From Chitinophagaceae bacterium (lineage in GTDB: Bacteria > Bacteroidota > Bacteroidia > Chitinophagales > Chitinophagaceae), in contig JADKJX010000003.1 of the NCBI GenBank assembly GCA_016720775.1, forward strand, positions 1 to 64,000: a stretch of 64,000 nucleotides of DNA. Direction: 5' to 3'. Position numbers and translations under genes: made by a program. Under the pieces are notes generated by a model. The model did no database searches and was not told where the DNA came from. It saw nothing but the letters and a program-made list of their open reading frames with translations. Shown here one piece after another: positions 17,953-26,315 of this stretch (position 1 is the stretch's first letter; each line of letters starts with the position of its first letter).

Positions 17953-19293
17953 TCACGCAGCCCCGCCAACAGCGGGGTTGTTTTTTATTCTGCGTGTACG
18001 ATCTTGTATTAGAAAAAGAGCGATGAGGTAAAAAGGCATACAGGGGATCTTGTACCGTACCAATGATCCGAAGTTAGGCGTGGTGGCTCCCACAAAAAGT
18101 CCAAACAAAAGCGAGAATAAAACACAGTACAAAACAACAGGGTCCTTTCTCAATGCATTGAATGACCGGACGGGACCTGCTTTCAGCAACACATATAATG
18201 TAAAAAGCATGATGAACATACTTTCAAAAGAAGAAAGAAGCGTGGATATTTTTCTTGATTCCCATATAAAGGGGCGGTAGAATGTAGCGATGATCGCTGC
18301 CGGCGCCATTTTTAATAAACTGGTGAGGCTTCCGTCAAATTCAACGCCCAGGGAAAAATTGGAGTCGCCTCCTCCGGGTGCTGCTTTATCGCGGTAGCTG
18401 CTTCGTGTTTTGCCTATTTGTTCTGTTATACCTTCGGCGGCATATGATCCCAACTCCTGTTCAAAACTGTTCATTACCTGTTGGCCGGCAAATACGGTTC
18501 CGGAGATAAGTACTAATCCCAACCCCCATTTCAGTAAACTGTTTCTTACGAGGTTTACGTTTTTAAGAATGAGGTACAGGAAAAAGAACGGCACATAAGC
18601 GATAAGAATATAGATCTTTAATACGGCCAATAAAAAGCCAAATAAAGTGAGTATTATAAGATTCTTAAGCAGGTCTTTCTTTTTATAAAAAACTTCATAA
18701 AGGGCATAGGTTATCCAGCCCATGGAACTGATGCACAGCGGGTCTTTTAAAATACCCGAACTCCAGAAAACAAAAGTTGGCAGGTAAAGGATGGCAATGG
18801 CAAACTGCTTATGCAGGTGCGGATACTGTTCGTAAAAGAACCGGTACAGCCGCCACACCCCCGAAAAAGCGATCATAGAAAAGAACAGGTTCGTGATGAG
18901 GTATTTTCCAAAGGTCACAAAAGAAAGCATTGCAACAACACGGGCAACCATGTAATTATTCTCTGCCCTGAAATAACCGAGGTTTAGTGAATTCTTTAAT
19001 AAACTCTGATCAAATTCGGGCCCCGGAAGATAAAGCCACTTTATATTGGATGCATCTTTTAAAATAAGGTGAAAGATATTGGTTCCTTCGGTGTAATACA
19101 GGCCGAATGAATCTCCGGGCGATAATAAGGTATTGAATAAAGTAAAGGGTAATACAGCAAGCGCCTTTATCCAGAACCCCTGTTTGTGGTAAAACTCAAG
19201 AACCGGATCATTGTAATTTTTGCGCCGGGCGCTGAACAAAAAATAAAACAAGGCTACATAAACAGGGTATAATATGAACTCGGCAAATCCCAT
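17953..19293 (-). CDS. Polytopic membrane protein, putative O-antigen polymerase-like
   Basis: This 446-aa protein has about 10 hydrophobic segments and a large central soluble loop (about residues 255-310) containing RSSYRDKAAPGGGDSNFSL. It is the intact paralogue of the broken gene at 5230-6535. Shared motifs are a [ST]FxRPxxWE-like segment, SFESMFIMLFTLYVL, and PNFGSLVRYKIPCMPF near the C-terminus. Size, topology and location among glycosyltransferases fit a Wzy-like repeat-unit polymerase, for which the locus otherwise shows no candidate. Wzy families are too divergent to prove this by eye. It is transcribed opposite to its neighbours. Confidence 0.6.
   Translation of the reverse strand: MGFAEFILYPVYVALFYFLFSARRKNYNDPVLEFYHKQGFWIKALAVLPFTLFNTLLSPGDSFGLYYTEGTNIFHLILKDASNIKWLYLPGPEFDQSLLKNSLNLGYFRAENNYMVARVVAMLSFVTFGKYLITNLFFSMIAFSGVWRLYRFFYEQYPHLHKQFAIAILYLPTFVFWSSGILKDPLCISSMGWITYALYEVFYKKKDLLKNLIILTLFGFLLAVLKIYILIAYVPFFFLYLILKNVNLVRNSLLKWGLGLVLISGTVFAGQQVMNSFEQELGSYAAEGITEQIGKTRSSYRDKAAPGGGDSNFSLGVEFDGSLTSLLKMAPAAIIATFYRPFIWESRKISTLLSSFESMFIMLFTLYVLLKAGPVRSFNALRKDPVVLYCVLFSLLFGLFVGATTPNFGSLVRYKIPCMPFYLIALFLIQDRTRRIKNNPAVGGAA
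17961..17986 (+). terminator. Rho-independent terminator after the GT2 gene
   Basis: The stem CCCCGC pairs with GCGGGG around a five-base loop (CAACA) and is followed by TTGTTTTTT. It lies 30 bases after the GT2 stop and inside the last codons of the convergent membrane-protein gene, where it encodes part of the C-terminal tail. Confidence 0.75.
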
Positions 19294-19459
19294 TAACGAT
19301 AATTAATTTTAAAAGGACGGAATTTTTGATTCGGCAGATAAACATCCCATCAGCAAGGCAATTCAAATTTATCCTAAAAATCTAATTTGCCTTTCAATAT
19401 TATGAAGTTATTTTTGAGTATTGCAAAAGCAACGCATCCATTATTCATTAAAACAAGCC

Positions 19460-20629
19460 ATGGCTGGTACATCGCAAAATAAAAAACTGGTCCGCATTAC
19501 CACAGTGCCCATGGCATTGCGTTACTTACTTCCCGGCCAAATGAACTTTATGGCCCGGAACGGGTTTGACGTGCTGATGGTAAGCGCCGATGGTAAAGAA
19601 CTTCCCGAAGTGATCAAACAGGAACAATGCAGGCATATAATTGTGCCGATGACAAGGAAGATAACGCCGTTCCGGGATCTGCAATGTTTGTTTCAACTGG
19701 TAAGGATCTTCCGCAAGGAAAAACCGGATATCGTACATACACATACCCCCAAGGCAGGGTTGCTTGGTATGATGGCAGCAAGGCTTTGCGGAATAAAAAC
19801 CCGGATACATACAGTAGCTGGCCTCCCCCTGATGGTGGAAAAAGGGTTTAAATACCAGTTATTGAAATTTATTGAAAAACTTACCTACGCATCTGCCAGC
19901 CAGGTTTGGCCAAACAGCAATTCCTTAAAAGAATTTATCCTCCAAAAGAAACTGTGTAACCCGGCCAAACTGCAGATCATTGGCAAGGGCTCAACCAACG
20001 GGATAAATATTAACCGCTTTAACAGGGAAATACTGGATGAAAAGATCATCAATACCGTTAAAGAACAGTTTCAGTATTCAACCCAATATAAATACCTGCT
20101 CTGCATCGGGCGGCTTGTAAAAGATAAAGGAATCATTGAACTGGTAAATGTCTTTGTACAACTGCAAAAAAATGATCCTTCACTAAAACTGCTGCTTGTG
20201 GGCGGATACGAACCATCGCTTGATCCCCTGCCTGCATCCACCCTACAGCAAATTGAAAGCAATGAAGCCATCATCCACATCCCCTGGACAGATAATGTGG
20301 CTTACTATATGTTTCTCGCCGATTATTTCGTGTTTCCTTCTCACCGGGAAGGCTTTCCCAATGTATTGCTGCAGGCAGGTGCCATGGGGTTACCCATTAT
20401 CTGCAGTCATATAACGGGCAATATCGACCTTGTAACCAATAATGAAACCGGGCTGATCTTTGACCAGGGCAACGAACAGCAGATGCTTAAAATGCTGCAA
20501 TATGCCATTACACATCCGCAACACCTGCAAAGCATGGCTGCAAAACTACAGCAATTGATAAAGGAAGATTACCGGCAGGAAAATATCTGGCAAAATATAC
20601 TGGCAGCTTATAAAACCTTGGTAAATTAG
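19460..20629 (+). CDS. GT4 glycosyltransferase (PglA/CapM-like)
   Basis: The start is taken at ATG 19460 (MAGTSQNKKLVRITTVPMAL) rather than the TTG at 19421, because family similarity begins here. The 389-aa protein shows PDIVHTHTPKAGLLGMMAA, RIHTVAGLPLMVEKGFKYQL, SASQVWPNSNSLKEFI, IGKGSTNGININRF and the EX7E motif HREGFPNVLLQAGAMGLP. These segments match the PglA/WcaJ-partner group, often the second sugar transferase acting on undecaprenyl-diphospho-sugar. The following PglD-like gene supports a Pgl-style amino-sugar branch. It is divergently oriented from the membrane protein upstream. Confidence 0.87.
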   Translation: MAGTSQNKKLVRITTVPMALRYLLPGQMNFMARNGFDVLMVSADGKELPEVIKQEQCRHIIVPMTRKITPFRDLQCLFQLVRIFRKEKPDIVHTHTPKAGLLGMMAARLCGIKTRIHTVAGLPLMVEKGFKYQLLKFIEKLTYASASQVWPNSNSLKEFILQKKLCNPAKLQIIGKGSTNGININRFNREILDEKIINTVKEQFQYSTQYKYLLCIGRLVKDKGIIELVNVFVQLQKNDPSLKLLLVGGYEPSLDPLPASTLQQIESNEAIIHIPWTDNVAYYMFLADYFVFPSHREGFPNVLLQAGAMGLPIICSHITGNIDLVTNNETGLIFDQGNEQQMLKMLQYAITHPQHLQSMAAKLQQLIKEDYRQENIWQNILAAYKTLVN

Positions 20630-20647
20630 ACAATTAATACAGCCCCA

Positions 20648-21253
20648 ATGATATTGATCGGTTACAGCGGACATGCTTTTGTGGTTTACGGCATTTTAAA
20701 TGCTGCCGGGAAAAAAGTATCGGGGTATTGTGATATGGAAGAAAAGGAATTCAATCCTTTTGGGCTGACTTATTTTGGAAAGGAAACATCGGAAACTGCT
20801 ATACAGGAGTTAGGTCGTCGTGATTTTTTTATTGCCATTGGCGATAATGCGATCCGTAGTAAAATTTATAGCCAGCTTATAAAAAAAGATCTGCTGCCTG
20901 TAAATGCTGTTCATTCTTCTTCGGTTGTTGATCCTTCGGCTGTTATTTCTGAACATGGGGTGATGATCGCTGCCAATGCTACCATCAACCCGCTGGCGAA
21001 AATTGCTGTGGGAGTTATCTGTAATACCGGCTGCATCATTGAACATGAATGTGTGGTCGGAGATTTTGCCCATATTGGTCCGGGTGCTGTACTATGCGGC
21101 AACGTAAAGATCGGAAGCCAGGCCTTTGTAGGTGCGAATGCCGTTATCAGGCAGGGTATCAGTATTGGAAAAAATGCAATGATCGGCGCCGGCGCCGTGG
21201 TGGTAAAAGACGTACCGGATGGGGCTACGGTAATGGGGGTACCTGCAAAATAA
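20648..21253 (+). CDS. PglD/NeuD-type sugar O- or N-acetyltransferase
   Basis: This 201-aa protein has an N-terminal PglD nucleotide-sugar-binding domain (MILIGYSGHAFVVYGILNAAG, then DFFIAIGDNAIRSKI) and a C-terminal left-handed beta-helix of hexapeptide repeats (about residues 95-200: ATINPLAKIAVGVICNTGC, VGDFAHIGPGAVLCGNV, GAVVVKDVPDGATVMGVPA). The conserved histidine for catalysis is in IIEHECVVGDFAHIG. Such enzymes acetylate a 4-amino sugar nucleotide with acetyl-CoA. The DegT aminotransferase and WcaJ-like transferase at 33-35 kb would be natural partners. Confidence 0.87.
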   Translation: MILIGYSGHAFVVYGILNAAGKKVSGYCDMEEKEFNPFGLTYFGKETSETAIQELGRRDFFIAIGDNAIRSKIYSQLIKKDLLPVNAVHSSSVVDPSAVISEHGVMIAANATINPLAKIAVGVICNTGCIIEHECVVGDFAHIGPGAVLCGNVKIGSQAFVGANAVIRQGISIGKNAMIGAGAVVVKDVPDGATVMGVPAK

Positions 21254-21324
21254 GAGATGCCGTATACCGGGTACAGGTTCGTAGCATTGGATACTTAACC
21301 TCAAACTTCAAACCCGAAACCACC

Positions 21325-21333
21325 TATCTTTGC
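21325..21333 (+). promoter_or_regulatory. Promoter -7 element (TAnnTTTGC) for the epimerase gene
   Basis: TATCTTTGC is an exact Bacteroidota -7 match, 22 bases upstream of the ATG at 21355. It shows that the SDR gene can be transcribed separately from the PglD gene and excludes longer in-frame starts upstream. Confidence 0.6.
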
Positions 21334-21354
21334 AACGCAAAAAAATCTGAAATT

Positions 21355-22326
21355 ATGAAAGTATTAGTTACCGGAGGCGCCGGTTATATCGGCTCCGTAT
21401 TGGTTCGCCAGTTACTGAATAAAGGTTACCAGGTAAGAGCCATCGATTCTTTAAAGTTTGGTGGCGATGCCTTGTATGATGTGATGCTGCATCCCAACTT
21501 TGAATTTATGAAAGGAGATATCCGCAATGCAGCAGATGTTGATAAAGCGTTGGTGGGTATTGATGCTGTGGCGCACCTGGCTGCTATTGTTGGGGACCCT
21601 GCCTGTAAAAAATTCAGCGAAGAAGCCAATGAAACAAATTGGGATGGCGCTGTGCTGTTATTTAATAAGGCAGAAGCAGCAGGCGTAAAACGATTTGTAT
21701 TTTCAAGCACCTGCAGCAATTATGGTAAAATGGCCGACCCCGATTCTTTTGTGGTAGAAACATCTGAACTGAACCCGGTTTCTTTATACGCCGAGCTAAA
21801 AGTAAAATTTGAAAAATATTTACTGGAAGATAAAAAAGACAGCCCGATGTGCAGCACTGCTTTACGATTCAGCACCGTGTATGGGTTTTCGCCGAGGATA
21901 CGTTTTGATTTAACCGTGAATGAATTTACCCGTAATGCGGCCGTACATGGTGAGCAGGAGATATGGGGACAGCAATTCTGGCGGCCTTATTGCCATGTGG
22001 ATGACCTGGCAAGAGCGGTGGTATTGGTACTGGAAAGCCCGGAAGAAAAAGTAAGGGCCAATGTTTTCAATGTAGGCACTACCGAAGAGAATTATAATAA
22101 AGGAATGGTCATCAAAGAAGTTTGCAAAGTAGTACCCGATGTAAAAGTGATCTATGTTGACAGCAGTGAAGACCCGAGGGATTACCGGGTGAATTTTGAT
22201 AAGATAAAAAACGAACTGGGCTTCACCATCACCAAAAAAGTGCCGGACGGTGTAAAGGAGATCTATACCTTACTTAAGACGGGCATCGTTACCGATTCCT
22301 TTGCGCAGAAGTTCAGGAATATTTGA
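21355..22326 (+). CDS. NAD-dependent epimerase/dehydratase (extended SDR)
   Basis: The 323-aa protein starts at ATG 21355 with the Rossmann motif KVLVTGGAGYIGSVLVRQL. The catalytic serine region is FSSTCSNYG and the YxxxK pair is YAELK at about residues 148-152. The frame is open further upstream, but that part translates the preceding gene and the promoter. The family contains UDP-glucose 4-epimerase and related sugar-nucleotide enzymes. Segments such as FWRPYCHVDDLARAVVLVLE and NVGTTEENYNK resemble the Bacteroidota group with unknown substrate. It closes the polysaccharide locus and is followed by a strong terminator. Confidence 0.87.
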   Translation: MKVLVTGGAGYIGSVLVRQLLNKGYQVRAIDSLKFGGDALYDVMLHPNFEFMKGDIRNAADVDKALVGIDAVAHLAAIVGDPACKKFSEEANETNWDGAVLLFNKAEAAGVKRFVFSSTCSNYGKMADPDSFVVETSELNPVSLYAELKVKFEKYLLEDKKDSPMCSTALRFSTVYGFSPRIRFDLTVNEFTRNAAVHGEQEIWGQQFWRPYCHVDDLARAVVLVLESPEEKVRANVFNVGTTEENYNKGMVIKEVCKVVPDVKVIYVDSSEDPRDYRVNFDKIKNELGFTITKKVPDGVKEIYTLLKTGIVTDSFAQKFRNI

Positions 22327-22364
22327 TTTTTTTGAAAAAGAAAATAATGCCTCATGATTTTTAA

Positions 22365-22398
22365 CAGGAGTGGTTGAAAAACCACTCCTGATTATTTT
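22365..22398 (+). terminator. Rho-independent terminator closing the polysaccharide locus
   Basis: An 11-bp perfect stem (CAGGAGTGGTT with AACCACTCCTG) and a GAAA tetraloop are followed by ATTATTTT. It separates the epimerase gene from the Kdp regulator gene. Confidence 0.85.
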
Positions 22399-22401
22399 AT
22401 C

Positions 22402-22409
22402 TACTTTTG
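22402..22409 (+). promoter_or_regulatory. Candidate promoter -7 element for the Kdp response regulator
   Basis: TACTTTTG fits TAnnTTTG and lies directly after the terminator and 22 bases before the TTG at 22431. Its position argues that the in-frame TTG at 22407 is not the start. Confidence 0.5.
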
Positions 22410-22430
22410 AAATATAATAGTGCAGTCAAT

Positions 22431-23771
22431 TTGAAAAAGATACTGATCATAGACGATGAGGAAAAACTTCGAAACCTGCTCAGCCGCATCATGAAGCTGG
22501 AAGGCTTTGCCGTTACAGAGGCAGGTACTTTGAAAGCGGGCACTAAATTACTGGACAAAGAATCTTTTGATATTGTATTGTGTGATGTAAAACTTCCCGA
22601 TGGCAATGGGGTGGATTTTGTAAAAGAAATAAAACCTAAGTATCCTTCTGTTGAAATTATTTTACTTACAGCTTACGGAAATATTCCGGATGGTGTGCAG
22701 GCGATGCGGAACGGTGCCTTTGATTATATCACCAAAGGCGACGATAACGATAAGATCATACCATTGCTGAACAGGGCTATGGAAAAAGTGCAGCTGCAAA
22801 AACGGGTACAGCAACTGGAACAGCAAGTTGGAAAGCGATATACATTCAATAACATTCTGGGTGAATCCGACTCAATAAAAGAAGCTGTCTCTAATGCAAA
22901 GAAAGTAGCACTAACTAATACACCTGTTTTATTACTTGGCGAAACGGGTACCGGGAAAGAAGTGTTTGCACAGGCTATTCACCAGGCCAGCAACAGGAAA
23001 AATGAAAATTTCGTAGCACTCAACTGCAGCACGTTCAGTAAAGAAATTCTGGAAAGCGAATTATTTGGTCACAGGCAGGGTGCTTTTACCGGGGCAGTTA
23101 AAGACCAGAAAGGATTGATTGAAGAAGCTAATGGAGGAACTTTATTTTTGGACGAGATCGGTGAAATGCCGTTAGAACTGCAGGCGAAGTTGTTACGGGT
23201 ACTGGAAACCAATGAATATATAAAACTGGGAGATACCAAACCCGTTCGCTCAGATTTCAGATTGATTGCAGCTACCAATAAAGACCTGCAAAAGGAAAGC
23301 GAGGGAAATCGTTTTCGACCAGATCTTTATTACCGGCTAAATGTATTCCAGGTAAAATTACCGGCACTAAGAGAAAGGAGTAAAGATATTAAAGCACTTG
23401 CCGCCTGTTTTGTTCAGGAATACGCTGCTAAAACGGGTAAACCTCCTTTGAAAATGGACGCAGGATTTTTACAAAAACTTGAACAGTACAAATGGCCCGG
23501 CAATATACGGGAGCTTAAAAATATCATTGAAAGAAGCGTTATATTATCAGATGGAGAAATACTGACCGCATCACTATTGCCTTTTGAAATGCAACTGGAA
23601 AACAATTTGCCTGGAGATACCCTGTCTGCATTCTCTATGGCCAGCATGGAAAAACTACAAATTCTGAAAGTGCTGAATTACACAAAAGGAAACAAAGCCG
23701 AAGCAGCCCGGTTACTGGAAATTGGGATTACCACACTTTACCGGAAACTGGAAGAATACAATATTTCCTGA
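22431..23771 (+). CDS. Sigma-54-dependent response regulator of the Kdp system (NtrC type)
   Basis: With the TTG start at 22431 the protein is 446 aa. The receiver domain (1-120) has KKILIIDDEEKL, the phosphorylated Asp in VLCDVKLPDGNG, and the LLTAYG switch. The AAA+ domain (about 140-370) has Walker A GETGTGKE, the sigma-54 contact loop GAFTGA, and Walker B TLFLDEIGEM. A Fis-type helix-turn-helix ends it (NKAEAARLLEIGITTLYRKL). It stands where E. coli has the OmpR-type KdpE. Control of kdpFABC by this regulator through sigma-54 RNA polymerase is inferred from adjacency. The cognate kinase is probably the one at 31230. Confidence 0.9.
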   Translation: MKKILIIDDEEKLRNLLSRIMKLEGFAVTEAGTLKAGTKLLDKESFDIVLCDVKLPDGNGVDFVKEIKPKYPSVEIILLTAYGNIPDGVQAMRNGAFDYITKGDDNDKIIPLLNRAMEKVQLQKRVQQLEQQVGKRYTFNNILGESDSIKEAVSNAKKVALTNTPVLLLGETGTGKEVFAQAIHQASNRKNENFVALNCSTFSKEILESELFGHRQGAFTGAVKDQKGLIEEANGGTLFLDEIGEMPLELQAKLLRVLETNEYIKLGDTKPVRSDFRLIAATNKDLQKESEGNRFRPDLYYRLNVFQVKLPALRERSKDIKALAACFVQEYAAKTGKPPLKMDAGFLQKLEQYKWPGNIRELKNIIERSVILSDGEILTASLLPFEMQLENNLPGDTLSAFSMASMEKLQILKVLNYTKGNKAEAARLLEIGITTLYRKLEEYNIS

Positions 23772-23795
23772 ACAGCTTATCAAAACGATAACCGG

Positions 23796-23820
23796 CCCTT
23801 CCAAAACGGAAGGGTTTTTT
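23796..23820 (+). terminator. Rho-independent terminator after the response regulator
   Basis: CCCTTCC pairs with GGAAGGG around AAAAC and is followed by six T. It means the kdp structural genes need their own promoter downstream. Confidence 0.85.
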
Positions 23821-23917
23821 ATTTGCCTCTTTCCCCTGAATTTTCTAAACCATTCATTTTAAATCAATTGATTCGGTTTTGTATTTAGGGAGCAGATTTT
23901 GGTATACGGCAGCTACA

Positions 23918-24034
23918 GTGAGCAACAATAAATCAAATATTAAAGAAAACCTGGTAATAATTGCCGTTTGGCTGTTTGCTTTATCGCTGCTTTTTATTGT
24001 TTACTGGAAGAGTATCAAATTAATAAACCAATAA
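23918..24034 (+). CDS. Small membrane protein (38 aa), unknown
   Basis: The GTG at 23918 opens a 38-codon frame with a hydrophilic N-terminus (MSNNKSNIKEN), one strong membrane helix (LVIIAVWLFALSLLFIVYW) and a short tail KSIKLINQ. It ends one base before the next small ORF begins, which supports translation. I know no family for it. Position before kdpFA suggests a small potassium-pump accessory or regulator, but nothing in the sequence proves that. Confidence 0.45.
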   Translation: MSNNKSNIKENLVIIAVWLFALSLLFIVYWKSIKLINQ

Positions 24035-24035
24035 A

Positions 24036-24194
24036 ATGGAAACCTCGACGAAAATTTTGCTCTTAATCACTATATACGGCTTACCTCTATGCTTTGCAAT
24101 TATGTACAGAATAAAGGAAAACACCAAAATGAAACGAAAAGTGATTAAACGAAAGAATTTATTCACTCCTGTACAGATTAATGATCGAAAGTAA
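24036..24194 (+). CDS. Small protein (52 aa), one hydrophobic segment, unknown
   Basis: The ATG at 24036 follows the previous stop by one base. The 52-aa product starts METSTKILLLITIYGLPLCF, a signal-anchor-like hydrophobic stretch, then has a strongly basic part (MYRIKENTKMKRKVIKRKN) and ends TPVQINDRK. It is not recognised. The inside-positive tail would remain in the cytoplasm. The tight spacing to the preceding small ORF is the main evidence that it is real. Confidence 0.4.
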   Translation: METSTKILLLITIYGLPLCFAIMYRIKENTKMKRKVIKRKNLFTPVQINDRK

Positions 24195-24315
24195 TCTCAG
24201 TGTGATTTGAGTCATGCTATCAGCTGACTGAAAATAGCAAATTGATGTAATCCTATTTAGTCTTTTGTTTTAACCAAACAATAAATATTGATTAACAGAT
24301 TTTAAAAATGAAACT

Positions 24316-24399
24316 ATGCTTACAGTAATTCTTTATTTGACAGGGATAATTGGCTTTGTGCTTTTTTTCAAATTCATCGACTGGTTTGAAAAAATCTAA
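24316..24399 (+). CDS. Small membrane protein (27 aa) upstream of kdpF
   Basis: The ATG at 24316 gives a 27-aa peptide, almost wholly a membrane helix: MLTVILYLTGIIGFVLFF then KFIDWFEKI. It resembles KdpF in size and hydrophobicity but is a separate frame 85 bases before the better KdpF candidate. No family is known to me. It may be a second KdpF-like stabilising peptide. Confidence 0.45.
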   Translation: MLTVILYLTGIIGFVLFFKFIDWFEKI

Positions 24400-24484
24400 A
24401 ATGATGGCAGCAGTTTGTATTTGATTCAAACATCATCTGCTTTCATTTTATTGATTAAATCATTTAAAAAAAAATATAATTCAA

Positions 24485-24562
24485 ATGTTACTATTATTCA
24501 TCATTGCAGTCCTGGTCTTTATCTACCTGTGTTATGTATTGGTAAAACCGGAGAAATTTTAA
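24485..24562 (+). CDS. kdpF: KdpF, small subunit of the potassium-transporting ATPase
   Basis: The 25-aa peptide is one membrane helix (MLLLFIIAVLVFIYLCYVLV) followed by KPEKF. Size, the helix-then-KPE/KF ending, and position directly before kdpA match KdpF, which stabilises the KdpABC complex in the inner membrane. It is only 37 bases ahead of the kdpA start, and a palindromic repeat lies between them. Confidence 0.8.
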   Translation: MLLLFIIAVLVFIYLCYVLVKPEKF

Positions 24563-24585
24563 CCCCCATCCCCTAAAGGGTGTAG
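24563..24585 (+). repeat. Short palindromic repeat, CCCC-TAAA-GGGG family (kdpF-kdpA gap)
   Basis: CCCCCATCCCCTAAAGGGTG is one of five related short palindromes in this window (others at 28371, 47950, 54325 and 62749). It directly follows the kdpF stop, in the transcribed spacer before kdpA. Confidence 0.6.
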
Positions 24586-24599
24586 TAAAAAATATAAAA

Positions 24600-26300
24600 A
24601 TGAATACAGAAATCTTAGGCGTCCTGTTAATGTACCTCCTCACTGTAGCACTGGCTATTCCATTAGGACGGTATATCGGAAAAGTATTTGAAAGCGACCG
24701 GACCTGGCTGGACCGGCTGTTTAATCCTGTTGACAAAACATTTTTTAAGCTTGGGGGTATTGATCCCAAAAAAGAAATGAACTGGAAGCAGCACCTCAGC
24801 GCTTTACTTACTATCAATCTTGTTTGGTTCTTACTGTCCATGTTTGTATTGATGAATATGGGCTGGCTGCCACTCAATCCAGATGGTAACCCGTCTATGA
24901 CTGCGGACCTTGCTTTCAATACATCAGTAAGTTTTGTAACCAATACAAATCTGCAACACTATTCCGGCGAAACCGGGTTGTCGTACCTGGGGCAGTTGAT
25001 CTTAATGCTATGGCAATTTATCAGCGCCGCTACAGGTATAGCTATTTGCGCTGTCGTGTTCAGGGCAATGAAGGAAAAGACAACAGATAAACTTGGTAAT
25101 TTTTATAGTTACCTGGTAAGGTCAGCCACAAGAATATTATTCCCGCTGGCTGTTGTTGTTGCATTGATACTTGCTTTCAACGGTACACCAATGAACTTTG
25201 AAGGTAAAGCACAGTATGTTTCTATGCAGGGAGATACCGTGAATGTGAGCCGTGGCCCGGCTGCTGCAATGATCGCTATCAAGCAATTGGGAACAAATGG
25301 CGGAGGATACTATGGCCCCAATTCAGCTCATCCGTTAGAGAATCCCAACTATTTTACCAATATAGTCGAAAACCTTTCTATCCTGCTTATTCCCATTGCC
25401 CTGGTATTCGCATTGGGTTATGTGATCAAAAGGAAAAAAATTGCCTGGATGGTATTTGCTGTGATGACACTTGGATTTTTACTCCTGCTTTTCAATGCCG
25501 TGTATTTTGAAATGAAGGGGAATCCGGCCATCGCAAAAATGGGTATTGCACAACCGCTGGGCAGCATGGAAGGAAAGGAGGTGAGGTTTGGCCCGGCAGC
25601 ATCTGCTTACTGGGGCGTTACTACAACGGTTACTTCAAATGGTTCGGTAAATTCCATGCACGACAGCTTTACACCGCTTGCCGGTATGAGCGCCTTACTG
25701 GGTATGATGATCAATTCATTTTATGGTGGCGTGGGGGTGGGCTTTTTAAATTTTTACATCTTCATCATTATTGCCGTTTTTATAAGCGGGCTGATGGTAG
25801 GAAGAACACCGGAATTTTTGGGTAAGAAGATAGAAGCAAAGGAAATGAAGATCGCTGCCATTATTGCACTGCTGCATCCGTTGCTGATACTTGCGGGTAC
25901 TGCATTGTCGTCTTATTTATATGCACACAACCCTGCAGCCTATGCAGGATGGCTTAACAACCCCGGCAACCATGGCTTCAGTGAAATGCTGTATGAGTTC
26001 ACTTCTTCTTCCGCTAACAATGGAAGTGGTTTTGAAGGGTTAGGTGATAATACGCCATTTTGGAATATTGCCTGTGGCATCGTAATGCTGCTGGCAAGAT
26101 TTTTACCCATCATTGGGCCTGTTGCTATTGCCGGTATCCTGGCAAAAAAGAAATATATCCCTGAAAGTGCAGGCACATTGAAAACCGACACCGGAACATT
26201 TGGTATTATGGTGTTTGTGGTAATATTCATAGTAGCTGCCCTTAGTTTTTTCCCTGCCCTGGCATTAGGTCCCATTGCAGAATATTTTGGAATGAAATAA
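24600..26300 (+). CDS. kdpA: KdpA, potassium-transporting ATPase channel subunit
   Basis: This 566-aa polytopic protein starts NTEILGVLLMYLLTVALAIP. It carries the potassium selectivity-filter segments of the SKT family (SVSFVTNTNLQHYSGE; TNGGGYYGPNSAHPLENP; PLAGMSALLGMMINSFYGGV; SANNGSGFEGLG). KdpA binds and conducts K+ in the inner membrane while KdpB supplies the energy. Length and motif order are normal. It lies 15 bases before kdpB. Confidence 0.97.
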   Translation: MNTEILGVLLMYLLTVALAIPLGRYIGKVFESDRTWLDRLFNPVDKTFFKLGGIDPKKEMNWKQHLSALLTINLVWFLLSMFVLMNMGWLPLNPDGNPSMTADLAFNTSVSFVTNTNLQHYSGETGLSYLGQLILMLWQFISAATGIAICAVVFRAMKEKTTDKLGNFYSYLVRSATRILFPLAVVVALILAFNGTPMNFEGKAQYVSMQGDTVNVSRGPAAAMIAIKQLGTNGGGYYGPNSAHPLENPNYFTNIVENLSILLIPIALVFALGYVIKRKKIAWMVFAVMTLGFLLLLFNAVYFEMKGNPAIAKMGIAQPLGSMEGKEVRFGPAASAYWGVTTTVTSNGSVNSMHDSFTPLAGMSALLGMMINSFYGGVGVGFLNFYIFIIIAVFISGLMVGRTPEFLGKKIEAKEMKIAAIIALLHPLLILAGTALSSYLYAHNPAAYAGWLNNPGNHGFSEMLYEFTSSSANNGSGFEGLGDNTPFWNIACGIVMLLARFLPIIGPVAIAGILAKKKYIPESAGTLKTDTGTFGIMVFVVIFIVAALSFFPALALGPIAEYFGMK

Positions 26301-26315
26301 TAAAAAAGAAAGATC

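Noticed and set aside
21049..21354. N-terminal extension of the SDR epimerase
   Set aside because: This part of the open frame overlaps the PglD gene out of frame and contains a consensus promoter element. The Rossmann motif starts at ATG 21355.
23821..24599. Sigma-54 (-24/-12) promoter for kdpFABC
   Set aside because: TGGCAGC at about 24409 followed by TTGTA, and TGGTATA at about 23900, look similar, but the spacing is one base short and the GC of the -12 element is missing or shifted. I see no site that meets the strict GG-N10-GC rule.
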